Source: Gammaproteobacteria bacterium | GTDB lineage: Bacteria > Pseudomonadota > Gammaproteobacteria > Steroidobacterales > Rariloculaceae | Assembly: GCA_017577365.1 (NCBI GenBank) | Contig: PKRJ01000003.1 | Coordinates: 1-64,000, forward strand | DNA: 64,000 bases | Reading direction: 5' to 3' | In this document: in pieces, positions 32,392-41,596 of the stretch | Position numbering within the stretch: position 1 is the first letter of the stretch | Layout: each line of letters begins with the position of its first letter | The notes under the pieces: generated by a model | Told to the model about the DNA's origin: nothing | Database searches by the model: none | The model's input: the letters and a program-made list of their open reading frames with translations, nothing else | Program-made: the position numbers and the translations under genes

Positions 32392-32413
32392 CGGCTGAGC
32401 CGGGTTCGCGTCG

Positions 32414-35400
32414 CTACGCCGCGGCGCGCCGCCACGCCTCCTCGAGCCGCTTCGCCGAGACCGGGCGCGACGTCCCGAGGCTCTGCGCGAACAGCGATAC
32501 GCGAAACTCCTCGAGCAGCCACCGGTAATCGACGATCTCGTCGGGCCACGGCCAGTCGGGCGGATAGCGCTCGCGCCACTCGTCGAGGCGCCGTGCCGCC
32601 TCCCCTACCGCGGCTTGATACTCCGCGTCCTTCGGTGCGCGCCGCGCGAGCTTCTCGAGCCGCTGACGCGCCGCGCTCAGGTATCTCGGCAAGTGCACGC
32701 GCCAGCGCGTCGGGGTATCGCGCAGGAAACCAGGGCGAACGAGCGACTCGAGCTGCGCGGAGAGATCCTCGACCGCGGACTCGGGAAGGTTCCGCCGTCC
32801 GCGCTCGATCTCGCGCGCGATGCGCCGGTGCTCGGAGAGCACGGCGCGCGCGAGACCGATCAGCCGCTCGGCCGCCGGCACGAAATCCGCGCGACCGCGA
32901 TCGAGGCATGCCTCGAATGCGGCGCGAGTGCGGATCGGAGGTTCGAGAACGAAGGCCTCGTCCGCCGCCGCCGCGAGCAAATCGTCGACGAGCTCGTCTC
33001 CCGAGCCGATGCCGTGATACGACAGCACGAGCTCGCGATCGGAGAGCACGCGCTTTCGCACGAGGTCGCACTGCTGCGGCAGCTGCTTCAGCAGCAGCCT
33101 GCGGACGCCTTGCCGATGCCGCGCCGGCGCCGCGGGGCCCGGCGGGATCAGCTCGAGATCGACGCGGCCGGCGACGTCGAGCAGCGCCGGATACAGCTCG
33201 AGCTGCGTGCCGTATTGCGCGATGCGCACGCTCTCCGGGAGATCCGGAAAGTCCCAGCGGGACACGTTTCGCCTCGACCAAACCTCGTGCTCTGCCGATG
33301 ACGGCAGGCCGCGGCCGAAGCGGCGCCTGAGCGCCGCCAGATCGCGATCGACGCCGATCACTTTGCCGTCGCGGCCGACGACCTCGATCCGGAAGCGGAG
33401 CTCCGGCGGCAACGGCACCGCGTCGAGCGCCTCGCCGACGTCGATGCCCCGGCCCGCGAGCGCGTCGCGCAACGCCGCGGTCAGCGTCTTCTTGCCGCGC
33501 TCGCCCTCGATCTCCGGCCGAAGCGCCTCGACCGTATCCGGCAACGGGACGAGCGGGCGACGCAGCTCCTTCGGCAGCCCGCGCAGCAAGGCGAGCATCT
33601 TGCTCGCGAGCCACCCGGGCACCAGCCAGTCGAGCTCCTCGGCGCGCAATGCGCTCACGAGCGGCTCCGGCACACGCAGCGTGATGCCGTCGCGCTCGGA
33701 TGCGGGATCGAACACGTAGCGAAGCGGCAGAGAATGACCCGCGACCTCGAGCGTGTCCGGATACGCCTTCGCGTCGAGCTCGGCCGGATCTCGCGTCGCG
33801 ATGTCGAGCACGTGCATCTCGAGCTTGCGTGCATTCGTCTTGTCTCGGCACCAACGCCGAAGCGCCGCGCGGTCATAGATTTCGCGGGGCAACCTCGAGG
33901 CGTAGAAGGCCTCGGCCGCGCGCTCGCCCGCGTAGAGATCGCGGGAGCGCCGCTTCGCCTCCCATTCGAGCAGCGAGTCGCGCAGCCGCCGATTGTGCTC
34001 GAGACATCTAATCCGCTCGCCGAGATCGTCCTCGGCGAGCGCGTGACGGATGAAGAGCCGCCTCGCCTCGTCGCGATCGACCCGGCCGAAATCGACGTGC
34101 CGCTCACGCGATAGCGTGAGACCGAATAGCGACACGATCTCGCGCGCGACGACGCGTCCGCGCTTCCGATCCCAATGCGGGTCCTCGTGCTCGCGCCGTA
34201 TCAGATGCCGGGCCGCGTCCTCTATCCACTCCGGCCTGATCTGCGCGACGGTGCGCAAGTAGACGCGCTCGGTCGCGACGCGCTCGGCGGCGACGATCCA
34301 ACGCGGGCGCCGCTTCGCGAGCCCGCTGCCCGGAAAGATCGTCGCGCGGGCACCGTGCAGACCTTCGTAAGTGCCGTCGTCGGCCTTTTCCGCGACGTAG
34401 TCGATGAATGCGGCAACGATCGCGCGATGCACCTGCTCGTAGCTCGCGTCTCGCGCCGCGAGGCGCCAGCCGAGGCCGAGCACGAGCGCTTTGAGCTGAT
34501 GGTGCACGTCTTCCCATTCGCGAAGCCTCGTCAGCGAGAGGAATCGCTCCTCGCACCATCTGCGCAGCGCTTTCGTTCCGCGCGCGCGCTCGGCGGAATA
34601 CGCCTTCCAAAGCTCGAGCAGCGTCGTGAAGTCGGAGCGCTCGTCCGCGAGCTCCGCGTGCTTCTGCCGCGCCGCGCCGAGATTGTCGGCCGGCTGCTCG
34701 CGGGGATCGACGACGCCGAGCGCGGACGCGAGCACGAGCCCCTCGCGCAACGCGTTCTGCCGATAGGCCGCGAGCAGCAGGCGCGCAAGGCGCGGGTCGA
34801 TCGGCAGCCGCGCCATCAGATCTCCGTCCGGCGTCAGTCGCCGCGCGTCGTCGAGCGCGCCGAGCCAGTGCAGCAGCCGATAGGCATCGTTCACGGCCTT
34901 CGTCGGCGGCGGATCGATGAACGGAAACGCGTCGACCCGGCCGAGATCGAGCGCCTCGAGCTTCAAGATCACGCCCGCGAGATTCGTCCGCAGGATCTCG
35001 GGCTCCATGAACTCGGGACGCGCCTCGAGATCGCCCTCGTCGTAGAGCCGAATGCAGATGCCGGGCGCGAGCCGCCCGCAGCGTCCCGCCCTCTGCACGG
35101 CGTTCGCCTTCGGAATCGGCTCGACGCCAAGCGTCTCGAGCCGATGACGCGGCGCATAACGGCTCACCCGCGCGAGCCCCGAATCGATGACGAAGCGGAT
35201 GCGGGGCACGGTCAACGACGTCTCCGCTATATTCGTCGCGAGCACGATGCGCGGCGCCTTCCCCGGAGCGAAGATGCGCTGCTGACGGCTCGCGGTCAGC
35301 CGCGCATAGAGCGGCAGGATCTCGTAACCCTTCGGCCCCGCCGCCTTGAGCTCGCGCTCGGCGTCGCGAATCCAACGCTCGCCCGGGAGGAAGACGAGCA

Positions 35401-36310
35401 TGTCGCGCGCCTTGCCGCCGCCGATCGATTCGAGATCGACCCGGTCGAGCTCGACGGCCGCGGCCGCGACCGCTTGCGGCAGATCCTCGCCGCGCTGCAA
35501 CGGGCGGTAACGGACGTCGACCGGAAACGTGCGCCCCTCGACGCGCAAGATCGGCGCGCCGCCGAAATGCTCCGCGAAACGCTCGGGGTCGATCGTCGCG
35601 GACGTGATGACGATCTTGAGATCCGGACGCTTCTTCTCGATCCGTCGAAGGAAGCCGAGCAGGAAGTCGATGTTGAGGCTGCGCTCGTGCGCCTCGTCGA
35701 TGATCAGCGTGTCGTAGGCATCGAGCCAACGGTCGTGACGAATCTCGTTCAGCAGGATCCCGTCGGTCATGACCTTGATGACGGTCGTCGGATCCGTCTC
35801 GTCGGTGAACCGCACCTGATAGCCGACCGGCCCGCCGAAAGCGACGCCGAGCTCGTCCGCGAGGCGCTGCGCGACCGAGCGCGCCGCGATGCGCCGCGGC
35901 TGCGTATGGCCGATCATCCCTTGCGTGCCGCGCCCCGCTTCGAGACAGAGCTTCGGCAGCTGCGTCGTCTTGCCGCTGCCTGTATCGCCGCAAACGACGA
36001 TCACGCGGTGCGTGTCGAGCGCGTCGAGGATTAGTTCGCGCGCTTGCGCGATCGGCAGCTCCGGCGGGTACTCGATGCGCCAGCGGATCGCTTTGCGCGC
36101 GGCCGCGGCGGCCTCCGCGGCCGCGAGCTCCGCTTCGAGCTTCGCCGCGAGGCGCGACGTCGGGCGCTGCTCCCGCTCGCGCTTCTCGATCGCGCGGACG
36201 AGCCCCTCGAGATCGAGCCGGCTCTTGCGCGGCAGCGCGGCGATCCTCGCGGCCAGGTCAGCGCTCGATGTGGTCGCGGCGTCGTCCATTCGCGTGTTAC
36301 CAGGCTGCAT
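32414..36310 (-). CDS. hrpA: ATP-dependent RNA helicase HrpA
   Basis: A 1298-residue DEAH-box RNA helicase, close to the E. coli length of about 1300. Walker A is GDTGSGKTTQLPK (residues 108-120), Walker B is LIIDEAHERSLN, SAT is VITSATID, and motif VI is AVQRAGRCGRLAPG. After the helicase core come the HA2 and OB-type domains and the long C-terminal DUF3418 region typical of HrpA. HrpA rescues stalled ribosome complexes and handles some mRNAs in E. coli. The ATG at 36310 overlaps the upstream kinase stop codon (ATGA), so it is translated with the two-component operon, which is an unusual partner. Confidence 0.95.
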   Translation of the reverse strand: MQPGNTRMDDAATTSSADLAARIAALPRKSRLDLEGLVRAIEKREREQRPTSRLAAKLEAELAAAEAAAAARKAIRWRIEYPPELPIAQARELILDALDTHRVIVVCGDTGSGKTTQLPKLCLEAGRGTQGMIGHTQPRRIAARSVAQRLADELGVAFGGPVGYQVRFTDETDPTTVIKVMTDGILLNEIRHDRWLDAYDTLIIDEAHERSLNIDFLLGFLRRIEKKRPDLKIVITSATIDPERFAEHFGGAPILRVEGRTFPVDVRYRPLQRGEDLPQAVAAAAVELDRVDLESIGGGKARDMLVFLPGERWIRDAERELKAAGPKGYEILPLYARLTASRQQRIFAPGKAPRIVLATNIAETSLTVPRIRFVIDSGLARVSRYAPRHRLETLGVEPIPKANAVQRAGRCGRLAPGICIRLYDEGDLEARPEFMEPEILRTNLAGVILKLEALDLGRVDAFPFIDPPPTKAVNDAYRLLHWLGALDDARRLTPDGDLMARLPIDPRLARLLLAAYRQNALREGLVLASALGVVDPREQPADNLGAARQKHAELADERSDFTTLLELWKAYSAERARGTKALRRWCEERFLSLTRLREWEDVHHQLKALVLGLGWRLAARDASYEQVHRAIVAAFIDYVAEKADDGTYEGLHGARATIFPGSGLAKRRPRWIVAAERVATERVYLRTVAQIRPEWIEDAARHLIRREHEDPHWDRKRGRVVAREIVSLFGLTLSRERHVDFGRVDRDEARRLFIRHALAEDDLGERIRCLEHNRRLRDSLLEWEAKRRSRDLYAGERAAEAFYASRLPREIYDRAALRRWCRDKTNARKLEMHVLDIATRDPAELDAKAYPDTLEVAGHSLPLRYVFDPASERDGITLRVPEPLVSALRAEELDWLVPGWLASKMLALLRGLPKELRRPLVPLPDTVEALRPEIEGERGKKTLTAALRDALAGRGIDVGEALDAVPLPPELRFRIEVVGRDGKVIGVDRDLAALRRRFGRGLPSSAEHEVWSRRNVSRWDFPDLPESVRIAQYGTQLELYPALLDVAGRVDLELIPPGPAAPARHRQGVRRLLLKQLPQQCDLVRKRVLSDRELVLSYHGIGSGDELVDDLLAAAADEAFVLEPPIRTRAAFEACLDRGRADFVPAAERLIGLARAVLSEHRRIAREIERGRRNLPESAVEDLSAQLESLVRPGFLRDTPTRWRVHLPRYLSAARQRLEKLARRAPKDAEYQAAVGEAARRLDEWRERYPPDWPWPDEIVDYRWLLEEFRVSLFAQSLGTSRPVSAKRLEEAWRRAAA

Positions 36311-37680
36311 CAGAGCACGAAGCCGGCGCGTCCGAGCTCGACGACGACCTCGGCGCCGCCGAGCGGCGAGCGCTCGACGGCGAGCGCACCGCCGTAAAGC
36401 TCCACGGTTTCGCGCACGACCGCGAGCCCGATGCCTTGCCCGGGCGTCGACTCGTCCGCGCGTACGCCGCGCTCCACGAGCCGCTCCACCTCCTCGGGCG
36501 AGATTCCCGGGCCGTCGTCGCCGATCCGCAGCACGAGCCTATCGGGCCGAGTCTCGACGACGAGAGAAACTTTCGCACGACAATACTTGTACGCGTTGTC
36601 GAGCAGATTGCCGAGCAGCTCCGTGAGGTCGCCGGGATCCCCGTGGAAGACGGCGCCGGGCACGATCCGCGTCGTGAGCTCGACGCCCTTCTCGCGATAG
36701 ACCTTGTCGAGCGTGTGTTTCAAGTCGTCGACGACCGGCGCGACGGCGACCGGCTCCACGCCGAGACCCGTCGCGCCGCTCGCACGCGCTCGGCGCAGCT
36801 GATACGAGACGCGCTGGTCCATGCGCTCCACCTCGCGCGCGAGCGCCGACGGCAGGTCTTCGGCGTTTGGGCCCGGATCGCGGAACTCCGCGAGCAGGCT
36901 CCGCATCGCGGCGAGCGGCGTCTTCAACGCGTGCGCGAGATCGTCGAGCATGTTGCGGTAGCGCACGAGCCTGCGCCGCTCCGTCTCGATCAGCGCGTTC
37001 AGGTTGCCCGCGAGCGGAATCAGCTCGCTCGGGAAAGCGCCGTCGAGCCGTTGTCGCCGCCCCGCCTCGACCTCGCGCACCTGCCGTTCCAGCGTGCCGA
37101 GCGGCCGCAGCACGACGCGCAAGAGCACGGTCAGCACGAGCAGCGTCACGAGCGTGATCGTCGCGAACCACGCGATCAGGTAGCGGCGAAACGCCGCCTG
37201 CCGCTCGAGATAGGGCGTGAGCGAAACCGCGATACCGAACACGTAGGGCTCCGTCGCATCGTCGAACGCGATCCGCATCAGCAAGGCCTCGAGCGGCGCG
37301 TTCGGCGCGTCGACGAGCACGAAGCGGCGCGTCTCGCCTTCGTCGAGCGCGGGCGTAAGCGGCGGCTCGCCGCCGAGCAGGGACAGCGAGCTCCACACGA
37401 CGTTGCCGGCCGAATCCCACAGCATGCCGTAGAGACCGGAGTCCGCGACCGAGAATTCCGGATTGATCGCGTCCGTCGGCAACACGAGACGGCCGTCGTC
37501 GGTCGGCTCGGCGAGCCCGGCGAGACCGAGGAGCTGGACCTCGAGCAGCTCGCGCCGCGCGCCGTCGGTCGTCTCCCTGAACGTCACGTCGAGCGCGGCG
37601 ACCGTCAGCGCGAACAGCGCCGTCAACGCGACGCTGACCCAGAGCAGCACGCGCGCGCGGAGTGAGCGAAGGAAGGCCAT
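36310..37680 (-). CDS. phoQ: PhoQ-like membrane sensor histidine kinase
   Basis: A 456-residue inner-membrane kinase. TM1 lies at about 9-30, a periplasmic sensor region of about 135 residues follows, and TM2 is at about 168-190. A HAMP linker leads to the dimerisation helix with phosphoacceptor His250 (DDLAHALKTPLAAM). The ATPase domain has LLGNLLDNAYKYC, RIGDDGPGIS and GQGIGLAVV. The architecture and local sequence match the PhoQ/QseC group. Its likely partner, a PhoP-like regulator, lies two genes upstream, separated by DUF3500 and S41 peptidase genes. It starts eight bases after the peptidase stop. The ligand is not predictable. Confidence 0.85.
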   Translation of the reverse strand: MAFLRSLRARVLLWVSVALTALFALTVAALDVTFRETTDGARRELLEVQLLGLAGLAEPTDDGRLVLPTDAINPEFSVADSGLYGMLWDSAGNVVWSSLSLLGGEPPLTPALDEGETRRFVLVDAPNAPLEALLMRIAFDDATEPYVFGIAVSLTPYLERQAAFRRYLIAWFATITLVTLLVLTVLLRVVLRPLGTLERQVREVEAGRRQRLDGAFPSELIPLAGNLNALIETERRRLVRYRNMLDDLAHALKTPLAAMRSLLAEFRDPGPNAEDLPSALAREVERMDQRVSYQLRRARASGATGLGVEPVAVAPVVDDLKHTLDKVYREKGVELTTRIVPGAVFHGDPGDLTELLGNLLDNAYKYCRAKVSLVVETRPDRLVLRIGDDGPGISPEEVERLVERGVRADESTPGQGIGLAVVRETVELYGGALAVERSPLGGAEVVVELGRAGFVL

Positions 37681-37688
37681 CGAGACGG

Positions 37689-39140
37689 TTACCGGGCTCG
37701 TTCTGCCGAACGGCCTCGCATTGTCCCCGAACCCGCGCAGGATTCGAAGGCGTCGCCGCGAAGCCACGCGAGCGCGGCACGGACCGCGGCGTCGTCGGCG
37801 AGCGGCGCGTCGCGTGTGCCGACGTCAGTGGGCACATCCGGCTCCAATGGACCGATCTGCGGCCGACCGTTTCGGTCGCCGATCGTGACGACCGCGAGCA
37901 CGAGCTCCGCGCCGTCGGGCAGGACGAAGGTGCGAGTCCCGGTCGTCGCGCCGGCCGTCTCCGCGCCGAAAAGGCGCGTCACGCCGACGCCGCGAAAGGC
38001 GAGCGCGACGATCTCGCCGGCGCTCGCGGTCCGAGGTCCTGTGAGAAGCGCGATTCGCGACGCCCCCCGCACGCGATACGCGTCGCCGCGGACACGGAGA
38101 CGCGCGAGATCGCCGAGCCCGACCTTGCCGTCGCGATACCACGCGCTCTCTCGTCGCCCGTCGGGATGAATCGCGACGACCGCATCGCCGTCGCCGAGCA
38201 AGGGGCCGACGCCGAGCAGCATCGGCCACAAGTTACCGCCCGAGTTGCGGCGCAGGTCGACGATCCAGCCGCACGCACCGGCTTCGTCGAGCGAGCGAAT
38301 CAGCGCTTGGAGCTTTTCCGCGAAGGCGACTTGCTGCAAATGGCTGCCGCCGGCGAAGCCCGGCACGAGCAGATACGCCGCGTGCCCTCGGAGCATGAAC
38401 CCTTCGGGCTCGAGCGGCGGCCGGCCGGTGCGCGCGTTCGAGACCGGCGCGCGTCCGAGCGCCTCGGCACGCTCGGGCGTTCTGAGCCAACCATGCGTGT
38501 CGCCGAGCAAACCGATCGCGAAGCGAACGGCGAAATGCGCATCGGCCCAGGTCGTCGCGCCGCGCGCCTGCTCCATCACCGCGCGGCGAAACGCGAGCCC
38601 GTCGAGCCGATCCCGATACAGCGAATGCCGCTCGATCAGGTCGAGCGCGAAGTCGACGTAGCGCTCGGCCGAGGGCGACGGCGGCGGGCGGTCGAGCGTG
38701 CTCGCGCCGTCGAGCTCGAGCGCGTCGACCGTAACCGTGCCGCCCTCGAGCGCGAACGTCACGGTGAGCTCGGTCGCATCGTCGAGCACCGGCACCTCGA
38801 GCGCATGTCGGGACGACGCCGCGTCGACCGAAAGCTCCTTTCGCTCGACGAACAGCAGCCCATCGCGTCCGTCGACGCGCGCGAGCGCCGTGAGCGAGGC
38901 CTTGTCGCTCGCTACGGCGTCGAAAGCGATACGAATGCGATTGCCTTCGACGTTCGGCACGGCGAAGCGCATCGTCGCGCGCGCGGGCTCCGCACGGCCG
39001 TCGAGCCGGACGCCTCCGAGGGTTTCCGGCGCGCCTTCCCCCGCGGCTTCATACGTCGCCGCATCGTCCGATCGCGGCGGCGTGTCGAATGCTTGCGCGA
39101 ACGCGGCCGCGGAGACGAAGACCCATGCCGCGGCGCACAG
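37689..39140 (-). CDS. Secreted S41-family (C-terminal processing peptidase-like) protein, unusual start
   Basis: About 483 residues. A Sec signal-like stretch (AAAWVFVSAAAFAQA) is followed by a beta-rich domain (about 45-150) and an S41 peptidase domain: YLLVPGFAGG, then GWIVDLRRNSGGNLWPML, with the nucleophile Ser in LLTGPRTASAGEIVALAF and the AETAGATTG segment after it. No ATG or GTG lies near the signal peptide. I place the start at a CTG (39140) because GGAGG sits seven bases before it. The only upstream ATG (39305) would overlap the DUF3500 gene by about 140 bases and produce a shadow-like leader. The start is uncertain. It lies between DUF3500 and PhoQ in one run. Confidence 0.75.
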   Translation of the reverse strand: MCAAAWVFVSAAAFAQAFDTPPRSDDAATYEAAGEGAPETLGGVRLDGRAEPARATMRFAVPNVEGNRIRIAFDAVASDKASLTALARVDGRDGLLFVERKELSVDAASSRHALEVPVLDDATELTVTFALEGGTVTVDALELDGASTLDRPPPSPSAERYVDFALDLIERHSLYRDRLDGLAFRRAVMEQARGATTWADAHFAVRFAIGLLGDTHGWLRTPERAEALGRAPVSNARTGRPPLEPEGFMLRGHAAYLLVPGFAGGSHLQQVAFAEKLQALIRSLDEAGACGWIVDLRRNSGGNLWPMLLGVGPLLGDGDAVVAIHPDGRRESAWYRDGKVGLGDLARLRVRGDAYRVRGASRIALLTGPRTASAGEIVALAFRGVGVTRLFGAETAGATTGTRTFVLPDGAELVLAVVTIGDRNGRPQIGPLEPDVPTDVGTRDAPLADDAAVRAALAWLRGDAFESCAGSGTMRGRSAERAR

Positions 39141-39165
39141 CGCCGCGCCTCCGCGGCCGGGCCCG

Positions 39166-40365
39166 TCAGTCGAACGGAGACGAGCGATGGCCGTGGCTCG
39201 GATCGTTGCGGTACGCCTCGTAATGCTGCCGCAGCAAGTCGCGGCCGTAGTCGTTGCCGTTCGGCGTCCGCACGACGGTATGGATGTGGTCGCGCGTCGC
39301 GACATCGCGCGGTCCCGGCAGCGCCACCGGGCCCTGATGATCGAACTCGATATAGATGACCGGGCTCACGATGCGGTAGTAGAACACCGCGTCCGGCCCG
39401 ACCTCGCCTTTCCACGCGAAGTACGTGCGATCGAGATGCGCGCGCACCTCGTCCATCTTCACCCTCGCGTGGCCCTCCTTCATGTTGCCGACGTACTCGC
39501 CGATCAGCGCGAGCAACCGCTCGCGCTGATCCGGTGTCATCCTCGTCGCGGGCAAGCCTTCGAGCGGCACGTCGACGTTATCGCGGAACATCTCGGCGAG
39601 ATTGTCGCCGCGCCCCTTCTCTCTCGAGACGAGCGCGGCTTCTCGCTGCTCGTCGTCGAACGAGCGCATCAGCTCGAGCGCCAAGTCCTGCTCGACCTCG
39701 AGGATTGACGTGCCCTCGTAGCGGCCCGACCGTGCCCGGACGGGCTCCGAGCCCATGAAGGTCGGCGTCATCACGACCTGATCGCCGAGCACGAAATAGT
39801 TGATCACGAGATGATGGCCGTCGATCTGCCAGCCCCACGGCTCGCTCGCCGACGGCTCGCCGAAGATCGTGAACCAATAGAGATACTCGCCGTACTCGTC
39901 GAAGTTCTGCACGAGCTCCGCGAGATGGTGATTGAGGCGCATGATGTCGCGCGACGTCTCGTAACCCTTCGCGCTCAGGCTCGCCTCGAGCAGCGCGTAC
40001 GCCGCCTCGCGCTGCGCCGGCGTCATCTCGTCGAGGCTCACGCCTTCGCGCGGAAAGCGATGCACGTTCGCCCAGTTGCGCCATTCGTCGTGATCGACCG
40101 GAAAGCGCAGGCGCTCGCGCTGCTCGGGATCGAGTGCATCGATGAGCGCGCGTGCCGCCGCGACGATCGGCTCCGTCGAGACGCCCGTCGCGCGAAGCGC
40201 GAACAGCCCCTCTTCCGGAGGCCGGCCGCCGAGCGTGAGCCCGACGAACGGCTCGGCGAGCGCGGCGCGGGCGCGGTCCGCAAACGGGCCGCCCGGAGGC
40301 TGCGCGAGGACGGCGCCGCACGACGCGGCGGCCAGGATTCCGACGAACGTTCGCTCGACCCTCAT
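39166..40365 (-). CDS. DUF3500 domain secreted protein
   Basis: A 399-residue exported protein. The signal peptide is residues 1-22 (ending VLAQ). The rest is a single DUF3500 domain, recognised by LRFPVDHDEWRNWANVHRF, AYALLEASLSAKGYE, YWFTIFGEPSASEPWGWQ followed by IDGHHLVINYFV, and the C-terminal DHIHTVVRTPNGNDYG. The His-rich IDGHH and HIH motifs hint at metal binding, but no activity is established that I know of. GGGGGAGC precedes the ATG. It sits between the response regulator and the S41 peptidase, so the pair may be part of what this two-component system senses or controls. Confidence 0.85.
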   Translation of the reverse strand: MRVERTFVGILAAASCGAVLAQPPGGPFADRARAALAEPFVGLTLGGRPPEEGLFALRATGVSTEPIVAAARALIDALDPEQRERLRFPVDHDEWRNWANVHRFPREGVSLDEMTPAQREAAYALLEASLSAKGYETSRDIMRLNHHLAELVQNFDEYGEYLYWFTIFGEPSASEPWGWQIDGHHLVINYFVLGDQVVMTPTFMGSEPVRARSGRYEGTSILEVEQDLALELMRSFDDEQREAALVSREKGRGDNLAEMFRDNVDVPLEGLPATRMTPDQRERLLALIGEYVGNMKEGHARVKMDEVRAHLDRTYFAWKGEVGPDAVFYYRIVSPVIYIEFDHQGPVALPGPRDVATRDHIHTVVRTPNGNDYGRDLLRQHYEAYRNDPSHGHRSSPFD

Positions 40366-40431
40366 CGCATGCTCCCCCGAAGCCCGTGATCCGAGTTTCG
40401 CGCGAACTCGGGCCGAGAGAAAGAGGCACGG

Positions 40432-41124
40432 CTAGCCCGCGGACGGCGTCCCGCGCGGCAACGTCAGCCGATAGCCGCGGCCGCGTAACGTCTCGATCGG
40501 CTTGAGCGTGCCGTCGGGATCGAGCTTGCGGCGCAGCCTGCCGATGAACACCTCGATGACGTTGCTGTCGCGCTCGAAGTCCTGATCGTAGAGCGCGTCG
40601 GTGATCTGGGCCTTCGACACGACCTCGCCCGCGTGCAGCATCAGATACTCGAGCAGCTTGTACTCGAAGCTCGTGAGCTCGAGCGGCCGCCCGTCTACGC
40701 GTACGTCCTGCGTCCTCGTGTCGAGCGTCAGCGGCCCGCAGACGAGCTGCGACTGCGCCCACCCGCCGGCGCGGCGCACGAGCGCGTCGACGCGCGCGAG
40801 AAGCTCCTCGACGTGGAAAGGCTTCACGACGTAGTCGTCGGCGCCGAGCTTCAGCGCCTCGACCTTGTCCTGCCAACGGTCGCGCGCCGTCAGCACGAGG
40901 ATCGGAAAGACCTTGCCCTTGGCGCGCACGCCGCGGATCAGCTCGACGCCCGAGAGCCGCGGCAGACCGAGATCGACGATCGCGACGTCGATCGGATACT
41001 CGGTCGCGTAGTAGAGCCCTTCGCGGCCGTCGGCCGCGCGCTCGACGCTGTAGCCGGCACGCTCGAGCTGCGCCCTCAGAGATCGGCTCAGCGTTTCATC
41101 GTCCTCGACGAGCAGCACGCGCAT
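40432..41124 (-). CDS. phoP: PhoP/QseB-like OmpR-family response regulator
   Basis: A 230-residue regulator. The receiver domain (about 1-118) has the acidic pocket DD at 8-9, phosphoacceptor Asp51 (AIVDLGLPRLSG) and Lys in DDYVVKPFHVEELLARV. The winged-helix output (about 125-222) has LTSFEYKLLEYLMLHAGEVVSKAQI and the recognition region EVFIGRLRRKLDPDG. It follows a PepSY-protein gene by 15 bases. Its kinase is encoded two genes downstream rather than next to it. Confidence 0.9.
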   Translation of the reverse strand: MRVLLVEDDETLSRSLRAQLERAGYSVERAADGREGLYYATEYPIDVAIVDLGLPRLSGVELIRGVRAKGKVFPILVLTARDRWQDKVEALKLGADDYVVKPFHVEELLARVDALVRRAGGWAQSQLVCGPLTLDTRTQDVRVDGRPLELTSFEYKLLEYLMLHAGEVVSKAQITDALYDQDFERDSNVIEVFIGRLRRKLDPDGTLKPIETLRGRGYRLTLPRGTPSAG

Positions 41125-41139
41125 GACGGCAATCGGCGC

Positions 41140-41508
41140 CTAGAGGAAGCGTCCCGTTTCCGCGTCGATGCGCACGATGCGCATTCGGGCGTTGCCGTCG
41201 CCCTCCATCAGGATGCGCACCTCGTGCACGACCCGGCCGCCGCGCATCGTGGTCTCAGCGCGCACGACGCGCCCCGGATAACGCTCCGACGCGATCCGGA
41301 TCGCCTGATCGAGCGAGATGCCCCCGCGCTGCATCACGGCGGCCGTCGGGGCGGGCGCCTCGACGGCAGGCGGCACGCTCTCGGACGTCGGCACGCTCCG
41401 CGCGAACGTGAGCGTACCGAACGCAAAGAGCGGCACGGCCGCGCACGCAAGCACGCTCGAAGCCCGCAGGCTGCGGCGTGACGATGCAAGAGCGCGGCTC
41501 GGCTTCAC
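41140..41508 (-). CDS. PepSY-domain secreted protein
   Basis: A 122-residue exported protein with a signal or anchor segment (about 17-37) and one PepSY domain: ISLDQAIRIASERYPGRVVRAETTMRG and VHEVRILMEGDGNARMRIVRIDAETGRF. PepSY proteins are thought to inhibit or bind peptidases and often precede PhoPQ-like systems. The start codon is GTG at 41508 with AAGGGA upstream. It leads the operon that continues into the PhoP-like regulator, DUF3500, S41 peptidase, PhoQ-like kinase and HrpA. Confidence 0.85.
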   Translation of the reverse strand: MKPSRALASSRRSLRASSVLACAAVPLFAFGTLTFARSVPTSESVPPAVEAPAPTAAVMQRGGISLDQAIRIASERYPGRVVRAETTMRGGRVVHEVRILMEGDGNARMRIVRIDAETGRFL

Positions 41509-41596
41509 TCGATGGTCCCTTGGGCATGCGGAAACGGTCGAAGCTTGGAGGCGGGCGCGGCGGGCGTCAAGGACGCCGGCCGCGCCCGAGCGGCGT

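Noticed and set aside
30024..32528. 834-codon plus-strand frame overlapping nfeD and slipin
   Set aside because: Off-frame shadow, extremely Arg-rich, no stop because of GC bias.
34175..36034. 619-codon plus-strand frame opposite hrpA
   Set aside because: Antisense of the helicase core. No independent start signal or domain.
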